Positions 25,451-38,329 are shown, counted from the first letter of the stretch. The stretch: DNA of 64,000 nucleotides from Elephas maximus indicus (GCF_024166365.1 NC_064839.1:39072378-39136377), one strand, 5' to 3'. A program made the numbers and translations. The notes: a model not told the origin generated them from the sequence alone.

Positions 25451-25657
25451 ATTTAGGGATGCAGTAAGAGAAAAAAGGGTCAGGGCATTTTCCCCCCATC
25501 CACAGAGACCATGGGGATTCCCTGGAGGTGGTCTAGAGCAGAAGGAGAAACTCCCAAGGAGAGACAGTACCCTGGACCCAACCCTCAGCTCTACTGAGCT
25601 GGACCACAAGAAATCCTAGAAGTACATGTTAGATTTGGATAGCTTAGCAATTAGCCA

Positions 25658-25819
25658 GGAGCCCTGGTAGCACAGTGGTCAAGAGCTACCACAAGCTATA
25701 GCTGCTAATCAAAAGGTTGACAGTTCAAATCCATGAGCCACTCTTTGGAAACCCTATGGGGCAGTTCTACTCTGTCCTATAGGATCACTATGAGTGGGAA
25801 TCGACTCAGCATTAACGGG
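25658..25819 (+). repeat. AfroSINE with TSD
   Basis: Forward SINE flanked by 'ttagcaattagcca' (25644-25657) and 'ttagcaattatcca' (25820-25833), one mismatch. Confidence 0.85.
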
Positions 25820-25839
25820 TTAGCAATTATCCAGCAGGG

Positions 25840-27680
25840 GGCACTGTGGCCCCACCTGGAGTTTCTGTCTGATTTTCTAGTCAGGCCTTCGTGATGACAA
25901 GCGGCTTTGTAGCTGCTCAGAGCCTCGGCATGGTTCCTCTGGGGAGGGTTCACAGCCTGCTTTGTATAGGATGAGAGATAAGGTTCTGACAATTCTGCGG
26001 ACTCAAATGCGGTGTCAGCGCCCCATGTTGAGAGCGGATCACCAACAGGCTTACATGATCATGACACACTTACTTCCCCTCTCTGGGTCTGTTTCTCTTC
26101 CAACAAATAACAGGGTTCATCCCTTTCAGCCTGTTCTAGGATTTAGAGCATCTTCTGCCAAAACCATCCTGCGCTGTGGTGCTACCGAATGAACAACAGG
26201 GAGTTGGACCCAGGCTTTGTGCCATTTCAGGTTGCCCTTAGGGGAGTAGAGTCATGGAAATCAACCTCCTCCTGCTGTAGGGACTGGCCCCAAGCTGGGC
26301 ATTTCCCATCCCCTTCCCTTTTTTTTTTTTTCCCCCAAAGCCACCTGTGTACAACTGCAGGAATGAGATAACCTGGGGCCTCCTCAGGAGATGTCCCCAC
26401 ACAGGACCCAGATATGGACAGGATGACGTCTTTTCTGTAGAAACACACAGCAGGCGGTAATGACATACTGATTCTGGCTCCGAGACTGTCCTGTGAAAGC
26501 AGGAAATATTCAGGAAGGGGGTGCACATGAGGCTTAGGTAGTACCCGACAAGAAAGGAACGACAAGGTGGGGCTAGGGGACTTAGCTTTAAAGCAGTGCT
26601 TTACTTAATTCAAAAAAATTGGTCTGGTGCACATATGGCAAGTGAGTAACATCTGTTCAGTCTGGTCGGCTAATTTTTTCTAAAACCTTTTGGATTTCCG
26701 TAAGTGTTTTTTGTAAAATACAAGAAAAACGTGCCTCTGGACACGGTTTGGTGCAATGCAGTTTCTTCGTGGTCACAGGCCTCCAGAGAAATGCAGGTCT
26801 CTACAGGAGACCGGTGATCAGACCAAAGAAAAAAGCCGTCACCAGAAAACGAGGACAGAGGACAAGACCTGGGGACCGATGCCAGGGCATTGGATGCTGG
26901 GTCATTCTGTCCACTGACCTGCAGGAGGTTGAAAGTGAAGTTGGTCCCTGCACAGCCGCAAACCTACTCTGTCCACATGTAGCCTCTTGAAAGCAAAGAA
27001 AGACTGAGGAAACGGTGAAGAGGTTCAATGGAGGAAAAACAACGAAGCCCTAGGAACTTACCCTTAACTCCTGTTTCAGCGATTAACAGATATCACAGGG
27101 CACTGGCTGCTGAGGGAGCACTGAGGGGTTTTCTGGACCCTCTGAGCAGACAGGTCTGGGCTCTGTAAATGCACGTGTGGCAGGCCTTTGAACTGACTTA
27201 CTGCTCCGTGAATCAGCGTTGGCGCCACTGCGCGTGTTCACTCTGAGCATGGTTAGAGATGAAAAAGAGCTGAACAAGGCTGTGAACACTCTGCTCACCC
27301 ACCTCACCTCCTGGGGGTGGTGAGACAACCAGAATGGCACCTGCATGAGACTCAGGGCATTTACTGTGTCCCTGCAGACACCTGCAGCCTGTGCAGCTGC
27401 TGTGGCCTCTCGCCTGGTCTTGGCCACCACATTTGCCCAGAAGTGCCACTGTTGCCAGAGAAGGCAGTGTGGTAGGGATGGCCCAGCACATTTAATAACT
27501 CCTCTCAGCCTGGGCCTTCCCACCTCTTCACTCAGCAAGAGGGAGGCAGAGAACGGGTGGGGGAGGCCGAGAAGATGGAAAGCTGGGACAGAGTCAGAAT
27601 ATCTCATTTAGGAGGCTGTGGTCTTACTGCAGGGGTTCTACATGTGGTCTCCGAACTGGGGATGCCTGTGGACATTCCTG
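25840..27680. other. Intergenic spacer, no gene seen
   Basis: The longest open frame (27083-27607, minus, 174 codons) shows no domain, no family resemblance and no upstream exon signals. I see no repeats I can name here. Confidence 0.35.
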
Positions 27681-27815
27681 AATCTTGACCACTTACTGGC
27701 TGTGTTACCATGGTAAACCGCTCCGTACTCCAATCTTCTCTATCACATGGTGATCATTGTAGTACTCACCAGATTGGATGGATGTGAGGGTTAAATGAGA
27801 TAATATGTGCAAAGG
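27680..27815 (+). repeat. MIR SINE
   Basis: 'accacttactggctgtgtta' and 'gtgagggttaaatgagataa' are MIR core motifs. Confidence 0.6.
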
Positions 27816-27829
27816 TTTATCTGGAATAG

Positions 27830-28070
27830 GGTTTCTTTTATTTGTAAGGATGAAACAAAACTGGAATGCTCCCTAAAAAGAGGGTACCTAACCTCAGTAT
27901 CCTTTTGTGCCTGGGATTGGCAAAGTGTTCATGAACGGCATGAGGGATTGATGAACCCCCTCTCCCTTAAAGTGCAAAGCTTTGTGTCTGTGTATGCTTG
28001 TATAAACACTATTGTTTCCTAGGGACAGAGTCCATGGCCTTCCTAAGATGCTTGAGGGAGTCAATACTAA
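27830..28070 (+). repeat. Old dispersed repeat, partner of 61020-61220
   Basis: It matches the reverse complement of about 61020-61220 over some 200 bases. Shared pieces include 'gtgcctgggattgg', 'tgtatctgtgtatg'-like text and 'gccttcctaagat'. The family is not identified. Confidence 0.55.
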
Positions 28071-28114
28071 AGATTTGCATGCCTAGGAGGTTTCAAGTGA
28101 CTTTATACCAGGCC

Positions 28115-28357
28115 AGGATTTCTCAGCCTGGGCACTATTGACATTTGGGGCCAGAAAATTCTTTGTTGTTGGGGGAGGGGCACTGGGGCTATCCTGTGCA
28201 TGGCAGGGTGTTTAGCAGCATTCCTGTCTTTACCCACTAGATATCAATAGCACCCCCTCCCCCGAGTTGGGACAATCAAAAATGTCTGCAGATATTGCCA
28301 AATGTCTCCTGGGGTAGGGTGGAGCAAAATTGCCTCTGGTTGAGAATTACTGCTTTG
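28115..28357 (-). mobile_element. hAT-type MITE (MER20-like)
   Basis: 'ctattgacatttggggccag', 'tgtttagcagcattcctgtc', 'attgccaaatgtctcctggg' and a 'ttgagaattactg' terminus give the full reversed element. A second copy is at 60728-60964. Confidence 0.7.
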
Positions 28358-28659
28358 CAGGGATGCCAGTGGGGTGAGCCTTCAGTGAGTGGTTATTATT
28401 AGTAGTGCTCAAGTTTAGCAAGATCACCTTTCTGAACCTTGGTAATCTCTGCCTACCTCTGTGTACTGTCTGGAGGATCAAATGAAGTCATGGGAAAGGA
28501 TTTTCCAAAGTTGGTGGACCCCGGACTTTCCAGACCTCCCCCCACCCCCACCATTGATGTAACGCACTGGTTCCCAAATCTGGCCGGACAGCCGAATAAA
28601 CTGGGAAGTCAGTTTTTATTGTATTCTCTTTTACTTAAACCTAAAGGATTTTTTTTAAA

Positions 28660-29205
28660 GCATTAAGTATAGTATAAATTTCTAAGTCCTTTACTATTAA
28701 TTAAACTATGAGCTACAATTAAACAGTTAGTTCTGTAGGAAGCAAGATCTTGAGGTAATCTCCTTTTATAGTGAATAGTTAAAAAACCAAACCAAACCAA
28801 ACCACAAACCTCAGAATTGTCAGTTTTTCATTCAGAGGAAAGACGAGAAGGGTCTTAAGGAGCAGGCCCAGCAAGAAACAGAGGCAGAAGAAGTGTTGAA
28901 AGTATTTGAGGTCCCCACAATTGAGGAGGTAGTCTAAAGACTCCAGAGGTGGGTGGGAGTGGGCACTCTTCTTTTGGTACCCTCATGCCGAGGAGTCCTG
29001 GATATGATGAAAATCTTTGGCATTTGCAGAAACGTGAGGAGTTTCAGCAAAGCATAGGTGTGAAGTCAGGAGAGACCTCAGATGGGCCCTAGGACAAGGT
29101 GTAGAGGCTTCCCCAGCAGGTGCAGTCCTCTGCCGAGGCTGAACTCCTAAGGTGAGCGAAGAGGAGGACCTTGCAGTTTGGTTTATTGTTGGTAGTAGGA
29201 GGAAA
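28660..29205 (-). pseudogene. Retrocopy fragment B1
   Basis: It matches the 3' part of copy A: 'ataaatttctaagtc' at its start, and 'agacctcagatgggccctag' with 'gttggtagtaggagga' near its end. It is internally deleted. It abuts fragment B2, which restarts from an earlier point of the same sequence. Confidence 0.5.
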
Positions 29206-30480
29206 CAATATGGGGAGTGGTCTTTATAGTGGTCAAAATAGTTTCTTTAAACCCCAAACTTCAGATTGTTGTCTGCATATACCCTCTTAGGAAAAAAGAA
29301 GTTCTTATTTAGGGAAAGTACAGATTCTATTTCCTCAAGAAGGCCTTAATAGGAACTGTAGGTGAGAGGAGGGAAGACACACGAGGTTCCCCCAGTGAAA
29401 CGGGCATCTTCACCTTGGTGTGATCATGAAAATGATGGGAATGACTGGTGATCTGGGAGGTGCAGCTTTTAGAAGAGAAGGGTTTCTTGCACCTATTGGT
29501 GTAACGTCAGCTGTCCTAGATATAAGCAGATACAAGGTACAGACTGCACTTGAGACTTCAGATGACCCCTAGGAACTTGGTGTAGGGGCTTCTAGTCTCG
29601 GCTAAGGAGAAAGGCCTCTCAGGTTGGCTCACTGTTTGTGGGAGGAAGACTTTACCTGCTTTGGTGGTTGGGCGGGAAGAACTCTTGGGTCTTTAAATGC
29701 GTCTTCCAGGAAGTTTCTGATGAATGCTTACTTAGAGCTGTTTTTAAGGGACATGGTACGTTGAAGAGTCTCTTTTGGTGCACTTGTCCTAAAGCGTGTC
29801 TCAAGTTGGCAGCTCCCATCTTCTCTGTGGTAAGAACTCTTAACATGCCATGCTGTGAACGAGGGTTTGTGGTTTTTCCTGTTTGGAATGCAAATGTAAG
29901 TTTTATAGGATCTTGCTTGTTTTTCCAATTTCTCCTCCAGGTCTTGAGTTTTCTGCTTAGTCATTTTTGCTTTCTCAGGCAGCTTCTTCTCTTTCTACTT
30001 CCTGACCGGTTGGCTGTGCTCCGCATGGCTTGTGGCTGCTAGTCTTCATTAAGGCCCTGTGTGGTCTTGGCTTCGTGTTCCAGGTGAGCGTTGACCAAAC
30101 GCAGGTCAATGACACTTGGCCTCCTTCACAGCTCTTATTCTTCCAACTCTTGCCTGTTGACATGTCGCTCCACTTGTGATTGGAAGACTGCATCGTTCTC
30201 AAAGCACTCTTTTTCTTCCTGACCCCGTTCGTTTTGCAGAGCCGTGGCTTGCTGCCGATGGCCTTCATCAAGGCTGTGTGAAGTTCCTGTTGATTTTTCA
30301 GTAGAGCGTTGGCTCTACACCTTCCTTTTCTCCCTGCCAGGGTGTGGTGATACCGCTTCTCTCCATTTGGAAGGGAAAAAAAAAGGTCTCTTTTGAACTT
30401 TTGTGAACAATATTCTTTCCTGGGAGAGTGATGATATGACTCATCAGACTTTGTATCTTCTCACCCTGGGATTCAAATGC
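29206..30480 (-). pseudogene. Retrocopy fragment B2 (coiled-coil family of copy A)
   Basis: It matches copy A from 'cagattgttgtctgcatata' through the coding part. The minus strand reads 'TQDLEEKLEKQARSYKTY' near 29850-29960, one frame-block away from 'ALMKAIGSKPRL' (about 30240-30271). 'DLEEKLE' followed by 'SYK' is close to the cTAGE5/TANGO1 coiled coil. Several frameshifts and stops mark it as dead. Confidence 0.5.
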
Positions 30481-33160
30481 TTGCTGACTTGTGGTGCATT
30501 GGATGCTGGGGAGGTGGTGGGGCAGGGGGGATGTGAATGATAGCAAATGACACCAGAAAGTTGGGGTACTTACCTCTTGGCTCCAGTCTCTCATTGGTTG
30601 AGGGATTCTCTGGGGATGTTAACCCTTCAGAACTTGTGACCTCCTCGTGTGTTTGGACCTTTTCTTCACCTCTTTATACCTGTGCCTGTGGCTCTTCAGC
30701 TCCTTAGCTGTTAACCAGGCTGTGGTTTTAACTGCTCAGAGTTTGACGACATGTCCTGGCTTCTGAGGAGTGTATCCTGACTTCAGTGACTTTCATGAAA
30801 CCAGGGGTAAAGAAAAGTTACAACTGGATGGGCATCCCAAGCCCCCCTCCTTCATGACCTCAGAGGCCACCTGGTAAGATGAAGATCTCTTGCTTGGGTT
30901 GTGTCCAGAACAGGTCATCCCTTAGCTTCTCTTTTCAGTGTGCTGACAGAAGCCCCCGCAGGTGCTCAGTGCTGGCCCTTCGGTTCCTGCCTTGGAGGCA
31001 TCTGATGGTGCCCATGAGCCTCCAGACTTCCAGGAAGACTGGGGCTGACGTGAGGGCTTTTGTGATTTAGAGAGGAGTTTTGTGGCAAGAAAGGGTTCTT
31101 CAAAACTTTACTTTGGTTTTTAGAATTTTACGATGCGTTTTATTAATGCTAGAGATTTAGAAACTTTGCTTTTGCTTCGCCTTTAAGTTCAATTTGCAAT
31201 TTCTGCTCTAACAAATTTTAGCAGCCACTCTTAGGGGGAGTTGGTGAGATTCTGAGTGGCGTTTGGAGCAGTTGGTGATGAGAGTACCTTCCCTGCTCAT
31301 GACCGGCTAAGAGATTCCAGGCTGGGCGGCGGTGCAGACAGGTGTGGTTCTGTTGTGCCTGGGGTTGCTTGTTGATAAGCTCCTTTCCCTGCACTCTAGT
31401 CAAGGCAAGTGGAGTCAGCTTTGTAGGTATGCAACCTGTGCAGTCATACAGGGCCCCTCGCTTGGGCTAATGCTTTGCTGTCACCATCTTGAAATTCTCA
31501 ATTTTTGAAGAAGAAATTCTGAATTTTCTTTTAGCATCAGGTCCTACAAGTCAGGTAGCTCATCCCAAAGAAGGACGGTCATAGACCAGCGTGTGTCCAG
31601 GGAAGATTAACGCGGGCAGTGAGAAGGAAGAGCTGTGGAAATAGCCTGAGGGTGAGCAGAGAGTGAGTGGAGGGTCGGTGCCGAAAGAAAGACGAAGAGG
31701 CTGCCTTAAAATGAATGAGATAAGAAGGATGAGAGACTAGGCACTTTGTATAGGATTCATGGAGGCAGAACTAGGGACCCATAATGAGGCATCCACTGAC
31801 GTGATTATTTGCTTAATGTAGTCTCATTGGCCTGCTTTTGCTCTTCACTTTGACCCCCAGGATATGGGTAGCATAATGTGTGGCCTGTAGTAAATGCCCC
31901 CAAAATAGTTGTCAAGCTCAAGGAAAAACTTCACAGCTGAGCTGAATGACTGATGGTGGACTGGGTTTCTTTGACCAGCAGCAAGTTTCTAGTCAGCAGC
32001 CCTGGTTAAGCAAAAACCAGGGGATTATTTGGTGTTAACCACTAGTGTGTCTCATGAGTTTTAAGTTATGGAACACACACCTAGTGGGTTTGACCTCGTG
32101 GATCACCCTGTGCCTTTTGAAGAGCTTTTCTTTTCTCGGCTCCTGGCTTTCCACGCTTGATTCTTTGTATCCCTGCTGTCCTCCTTTTTACTCCTTCCCC
32201 CGACCATGGTCCCTGTGGCTCTTCCAACTTGTATGCCTTAAAAGTGTCCACTTGCCAAGGTGATGGCGTTGTTGGCCCTGACAACTGCTTTTGTTACTTT
32301 CTGTCTATTTTTGCATTACATACGATGATTCCCACTCGGCCAACACTCCCACCCCTATCCCTGCAGCTGAACGAACAAATATACTTGGGTGACCACTGTG
32401 TGTTGGACCCAACCCCGCTTGCCTTCCCTGTTCCGTGGAGCTGCTCCCTCCATGGGCGACTCTTCCCCTGCATCTTACCTGCAAGCATTTGCTGGAGAAA
32501 ATCCCCCAGGGTGAGGCATCTGCAGGCAGGTGATGATGCTGGGAGCCCAGGAGGGCATCTCTGGTGGCATCTCTGGCCTGGGCAAGCTATAGCTAAGAGC
32601 TGGTTGGAGCAGCTGTGGCAGAGAGGTTTGAATTAATCATACTTCTCAGTTCTTGACAGATCATTATCAACCGTCATGGATATTTACTGTATTGGAAATT
32701 AAAACAGAGACATTTAAAACATACTTGTTTATTGATTCATTTGAAAACAGAAATGGTGCATACATTGCATGTTAACATAAATAAACATCCTAACATTATT
32801 ATGAAAATAGTTTTGACTTTGCAGACTCCCTGTCCTAAAGTGAAATGTTAGTTTGTTCCAGAATATGAAAGAGCATTATGAAGGACAAAAGTTGGAAAGT
32901 GAAATTTATTTGTTTCAGTGTATAATACCTGAGTCTGAGAAGAAATTATGAAATGTGTTAAAATTTTAGCAAAGTTTGTTCACTTTAATGGGCTTGCTTC
33001 TAGATAGCAGAGATTCTCTGTCTTACCAGAATACTTTTTGGTGCTTTATGTTAAATTTGTGATGTCCTAGGATAGATGATTTTAAAACACAAAGATCCTC
33101 ACTTATGAAAGAGCTAAGCTTCTTTACAATTGTGCATGCTTTTCTGTTTCTCTTATTTAC
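30480..33160. other. Intergenic spacer, no gene seen
   Basis: 30480-31070 may be the 5' continuation of the B2 retrocopy. The rest has no exon structure or named repeat I can support. The part after 32640 is AT-rich. Confidence 0.35.
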
Positions 33161-33169
33161 ATAATATAA

Positions 33170-33780
33170 GCTTTTTAATATTAAGATATAATTAACCTTT
33201 TCAGAGAGTACAATTCAGTGAGGTTTTTTTCTTTTAATCCTTCTATTTTTTTTGGGGGGGGGTAAAATCTACATAATAAAACTTAACCTTTTTAACCATT
33301 TTTAAACGTGTACTTCAGTGGTATTAAGAACAGTCATAATGTTGTACAACCATTGCCTCTATCTAACTCCAGAGCATTTTTCAAAATGAAGCTCTGTGCA
33401 CGTTTAGCAGTCACTGCTCTCCCACCCAAGTCCTTGGCAACCACTAATCTGTCTCTACGGATTTGCCTGTTCTGGACATTTCATATGACTGGAATCATAC
33501 AATAAGCGGTCTTTTGAGTCTGGCTTCTTTCACTTCACATAATATCTTCAAGGCTCATCCCTGGTGTATTAACATATATGAGTAGTATATCATTCCTTTT
33601 TATACCCAAAAATATTCCATTGAATGGATGTACCACAGTTTATCTTTTTATCAGTTGATGCACATTTGAGTTTCTACTTTTTTGGCTAGTATGAGTAATG
33701 CTAGTATGAAAATTTCTCTGTAAGTTTTTATGTGGACATATATCTTTAATTCTCTCAGGTTCGTTTATTCTTTAGTGTTT
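33170..33780 (-). mobile_element. L1 3' fragment
   Basis: 'tacttcagtggtattaagaa', 'ttgtacaaccattgcctcta' and 'ttccattgaatggatgtacc' are a reversed L1 3' region. Confidence 0.65.
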
Positions 33781-34230
33781 TCTTATCACTTGATTAAATA
33801 GGTAACCAAGGATTGTTTCTCAGGCTCCCATGATCATATCTTAATCAAGTATCCAAATCTCCTCTGAAAACTCTTCAAATTTTACCTTCCCAAAATCAGA
33901 TTATGCATATAGAAAAGAGGTTAAAAGGGAGCTTTCAGGATATCTTTTACACTTGCAGAGATCTTTGAAATTTCTTATAGGACACTCCTGGGAAATCGCT
34001 AAGATTTTTGTTCTCTTGCCTTATAAAAGGGGAGACGCTAGGAGTAGTTAGATTTGTTTGACGTGCTGCTGTTTTAAGATTTGGATGAGAAGAGTTGTCA
34101 GACCAGAAGAGCCGCTCTGCCTTCCCGTGGTTAAACTGATGCAAGTAAAATGCCATTTATGTAAGTATTTCAGAAATTTTATGTTTAATGTATCAATTGT
34201 ATAGAGATTTATCAATGCCTTCACTGTCCC

Positions 34231-34410
34231 TGGAGCCCTGGTGCCGTAGTGGTTAAGAGATTGGCTGCTAACTGAAGGGTTGGCAGTTCGAATCCACCAG
34301 CCACTCCTTGGAAAGCCTATGGAGCGATTCTACTCTGTCCTATAGGGTCGCTATGAATTGGAATCAACTCGATGGCAACGGGCTTGGGTTTTTGGTTTTG
34401 GTTTTGGTTT
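34231..34410 (+). repeat. AfroSINE
   Basis: Near-consensus forward SINE ('tggagccctggtgccgtagt' to 'gatggcaacgggcttggg') with a (ggtttt)n tail. Confidence 0.87.
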
Positions 34411-34557
34411 CACCATTCCTAGTGTTTTTACCCTCTGGGGAAACTAATCAGAACTCTTGTGGGATAGTTCTGTACTTTATCCTGATAGAGAAATTTATTC
34501 CCCTCCATTCTGATGTATTAGTTACAGTAATAAATTAAGCACAGCTATTAAGTTCCT

Positions 34558-34754
34558 AAGGATCCCTGGCGGTGCAGTGGTTAAAGCACTCTGCTGCTAA
34601 CCGTAAGGTTGGCTGTTCAAACCTATAGCCTCTCTGTGGAAGAAAGATGTGACAGTGTGCTTCTGTAAAAATTACAGCCTTGGAAACCCAATGGGGCAGT
34701 TCTACTGTGTCCTATAGGGTTGCTATGAGTTGGAATTGACTCGATGGCAACAGG
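34558..34754 (+). repeat. AfroSINE (long form) with perfect TSD
   Basis: Carries the extra 'aagatgtgacagtgtgcttc' block. It is flanked by 'attaagttcct' at 34547-34557 and 34755-34765. Confidence 0.88.
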
Positions 34755-35249
34755 ATTAAGTTCCTGCCATCTGTAGATAGATTTTGGCTTACCCTGGTGC
34801 TTGCCTTAAGATTCTTCAATTAAGAGCCTTCTTTCATTGTGTCTTCGATGGAAAAGGCCAGCCTCAGAGCCTTGTGGAAAATAACAGTATCATGTACTTC
34901 AAATTGTCAACCCTCTAACGAGTAGAATGTTGGGTACGTTTTCAAGCAGGCAACTTTCAGATCATACCAGTGGACTGAGCCAAGATCTCCAGGATTCTTC
35001 AGAAGCAGATGGCGTCACGAAAGCAGACTACACATCCAAGCTTGAGTGGAAAAAGAATTAATTACATGGGACTGTATGAAGTGACATGGCATTTCATCGT
35101 GGTTATCTGTTTAAGATGTTGTTAATGTTGTTTGAATGTTCTACCTTCTGGCTGTATGAGGAAGCCCTTTCTCTACTTAAGCTTCCTTAACCCACAAGAA
35201 TTTAACAGACTGTGCTTTTGTAAACTAAAATAAAGTGTTTTAAAATGAG

Positions 35250-35740
35250 ATTTGACTATTTTCATTGGCGTGCAGTGATGTCTCATTGTGGATTCAATTT
35301 GCATTTCTCAAATGGCTAATGCTGTCAAGCATCTTTTATGTGTTTATTTGCCATCCATGTGTCATTTTTGATGAAGTGTGAAGAGGTAGTTTTTTTTTTA
35401 TCGTAGCAAAATATATAAAAACATTTGCCATTTCAACTGTTTTTGCATGTATAATTCAGTGACATTAATTACAGTCTCCATGTTGGGCAACCATCACCAC
35501 TATCCATTCCCAAATGTTTTCATCACCCTGAACAGAAACTCAGTATCCCTCAAGCAATACCTCCCCATTACCCACTCCCATCCATCCTGATAATCACTAA
35601 TAATCTTTGGTCTGTATGCATTTGACTATTCTGAACAGTTTATGTAAGTGGGATCTTATGGTTTTTGCCCTTTTGTGTCTGACTTATTTCACTCACATAA
35701 TGTTTTCGAAGTTCAGTGTGGTAGCATATGTATTAGGATT
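35250..35740 (-). mobile_element. L1 fragment
   Basis: 'gcatttctcaaatggctaat', 'gcaaccatcaccactatcca' and 'gtgtctgacttatttcactc' are reversed L1 sequence. Confidence 0.6.
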
Positions 35741-36379
35741 TCATTTCCAGGAGGTAAGATTTTGAAGGACATTTGCATACCACCCTACAGATGGGAACTT
35801 GAGACCTTTAAAGGGATGTCTGCACAAGTTCTCACAGAGACTGTGGTCTCTGAATGGAAATAAAGGACAGGTGTCAGGAGGACAGAACACTCACAGCCAG
35901 GCCCTTGGGTGGTTACCAGGATCCCCATCTCTTCAACTCCCTGCCCTACCATAGGATCAGTGTATGCAGGCCAGCTCTTAGGCAACTGTGGAGACAGTTG
36001 TCCCTAGGGGTCTCTGCCATGTTCAGAGGATTCACATCCCCTAAGCAGGAGGGAGAGCACCATGCAGGCTCTTGTTGAGGTGAGCACCTTCTTTGAGGGG
36101 CAGCAAGGATGAGTAGGACTTCCTGACCTTGGAATCCCCTGACTGATTCCCGGGGCAGCCACAGAGCATCCACCTAGAGGTACAGGAGGCACTTGGGACT
36201 TCAATCTAGCAGCAACATTACATGTCATCCCCATAGCTGTCAGTTAGTGACACTTTGTACTAGGTACTGTGCTAAGTGTATAACAAAGATGGTCTTGATC
36301 ATAGAAAATACATTTTGAGGAAGAGTCATTCTTAAGCCCCGTTTCACAATGTGACGGTAACAAAAATGTTATGCATTTG

Positions 36380-36745
36380 TTTGTGTATTTGTTTCCCGTT
36401 GCTGCTGTGACAGATCACCATAAACTTGGTTTATGGCTTAAAACACACATTATCTTTCAGTTTTGGAAGTCAGAAGTCTGAAATGGGTCTCACTGGACTA
36501 AGGGTGTCAGCAGGGCTGGTTCCTTCTGGAGGTTCTTGGGGGGAATCTGTTTCCTTGCCTTTTCCAGCTCTGGATGCTACCCTCTTCTATCTTCAAAGGC
36601 AGCAATGGAGGGTTGAGTCTCATACCACTCTGACTCTTCTGCCTCCCTTTTCCACATTTAAGGACCCTGTAATTACTGGGCCCACCTGGGTAATCCAGTA
36701 TAATCACCCTATTTAAGGTCAGCTGATTAGCAACCTTAATCCCCC
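36380..36745 (-). mobile_element. MLT1-type LTR
   Basis: Reversed LTR: 'gtttcccgttgctgctgtga' at one end, 'aaggtcagctgattagcaac' and 'gatgctaccctcttctatct' inside. It belongs to the mammalian MaLR group. Confidence 0.65.
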
Positions 36746-36751
36746 TTTGCC

Positions 36752-37080
36752 ATGTGCATTAGTTTCCTAGGGCTGCTGTAACAAATTACCACAAACTGGG
36801 TCATTATGAATCAGGCTTATAGAGGCTAAAAGAGGAGCAGTCCATCTCTTGGAGCTTATTAGTTTTGAGAATTTGCATTCCTAAAAGGTACTCCAAAACC
36901 AAAACCATCGCCACTGAGTAGATTCCAACTCATAGCAACCCTGTCGAACAGAATAGAGCTGCTCCTTGGGGTTTCCAACGAGCAGCTGGTGGATTCAAAC
37001 TGCTGACTTTTTGGTTAGCAGCAATAGCTTTTAACCAGTGCACCATTAGGGCTCCAACAAACTCCAACAAGTTATGGAGT
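36752..37080 (-). mobile_element. Second MLT1-like LTR fragment, interrupted by AfroSINE
   Basis: It starts 'cattagtttcctagggctgc' and is cut by an AfroSINE at 36895-37055. Confidence 0.5.
36895..37055 (-). repeat. AfroSINE
   Basis: Reversed SINE from 'aaaaccatcgccactgagta' to 'caccattagggctcc'. Confidence 0.83.
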
Positions 37081-37256
37081 AGGGACTAATTCTGAGAACC
37101 ACTAGTAGAGCAGCAGTTCTCAAAATGTTTTATACGTAAGAATCACCTGGGGATCTTGTTAAAGCATAGATTCTAATTCAGTCTGACCCCCTGATTCTTG
37201 TGTGTCATAAATTTTGAGAACTGCTGCTGTGCTAACGGTTCTCAGAATTAGTCCCT
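37081..37256. repeat. Nested palindrome, 46-bp imperfect arms
   Basis: Outer arms 37081-37100 and 37237-37256 are perfect 20-bp complements. Inner arms 37110-37126 and 37211-37227 are perfect 17-bp complements. Both spacers are 9 bases and the loop is 84. Inner arms read 'cagcagttctcaaaat', like hAT MER5 termini. Confidence 0.85.
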
Positions 37257-37259
37257 AAT

Positions 37260-37380
37260 GCCTAACCAGCAGCATTAGCATCACCTGGTACCTTGTTAGA
37301 AATGCAAATTCTCAGCAGGTGTGGGAAGTGGACCTCACCAGTTCGAAGCCCTGGTTAGAACTGGGTTTTTATCACTTCCA
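37260..37380 (+). mobile_element. hAT MER5-like remnant
   Basis: 'agcatcacctggtaccttgt' and 'agaaatgcaaattctcagca' are MER5 core motifs. Confidence 0.5.
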
Positions 37381-38329
37381 TTCAAAGACCTGACTAATGC
37401 ATGGATAATACAGTCTGAGTGGCTAGTATCCCAGTGTTCTTGGAGCAATTATTATTCCATTATGCCCTGAAAGATTTCCCAAATTAAGTTCAGACTCACA
37501 CCCAGCCTCTTGCATGATGATGAAAGCATTCATTTACTTATTCACACATTCACTCTTGCATTCATGTTCTGTTAAGAAGACATAGCTCCCACCTCAAGGA
37601 GCTCCCATTGTCCTTGAGGAGGACTTGGACATGGGAAAAGTGGTCATTTAATTTTCATCCCTTATATATCTCAGCAGCAACTGATACCTTTGATTACTTG
37701 CTCCTTCTTGAAACACCTTGTTCAGTTGTATTTCAGGAAACCACACCTTGCTGGTTTCTCTCTACCTCACTGATCACACCCTCTCTCTGGCAGAGCTGTA
37801 ATTTTTGGAGGACCTAGAGATGCTTTCTCAGGCCTTCCTGTCACTTCCTGGGTAATCGCATTGCATTCCCTTGACCTTCAACCCTATCTTTGAACTGATG
37901 TTTTACAAATTTATATCTGAAATCCCAATCTGTTTCAGAACTTCATATTCATATATTCAGGGTCTACTGAATATGTATATTGTCTGAGTGTACCGGACAT
38001 CTTCCCTTTGCCCCTCCTCATCACTCTCTACCCTCCCCTAACTTGCTTTCTGTCCCTGAAGGCTGACCTGTATGGACTCCATCAGTAGGCTCCTGGCCCT
38101 CTGTTTTTGGGCTGGATTCAGCAATGGGGAGCCCTAGAAGGGAATCGGCGGGAAGGAGGGGAGAAGTGGAGGGTGGGGGGCTTAGTATTTACTTCCCATA
38201 AGGTGATTTCAAGTTGGCTGTGTGCCTTGGACCAGATATATGACATTTTCTACAAAATTCCTTTTGGGTTCTGGTTACCTCTTCCTTCTCTCATTCCTTC
38301 AGGCCTAGGATTTGTAACAGCAACTCCAC

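Noticed and set aside
27083-27607. 174-codon minus-strand frame
   Set aside because: No recognisable domain, no exon context, and competing frames on the opposite strand. Length is possible by chance at this base composition.
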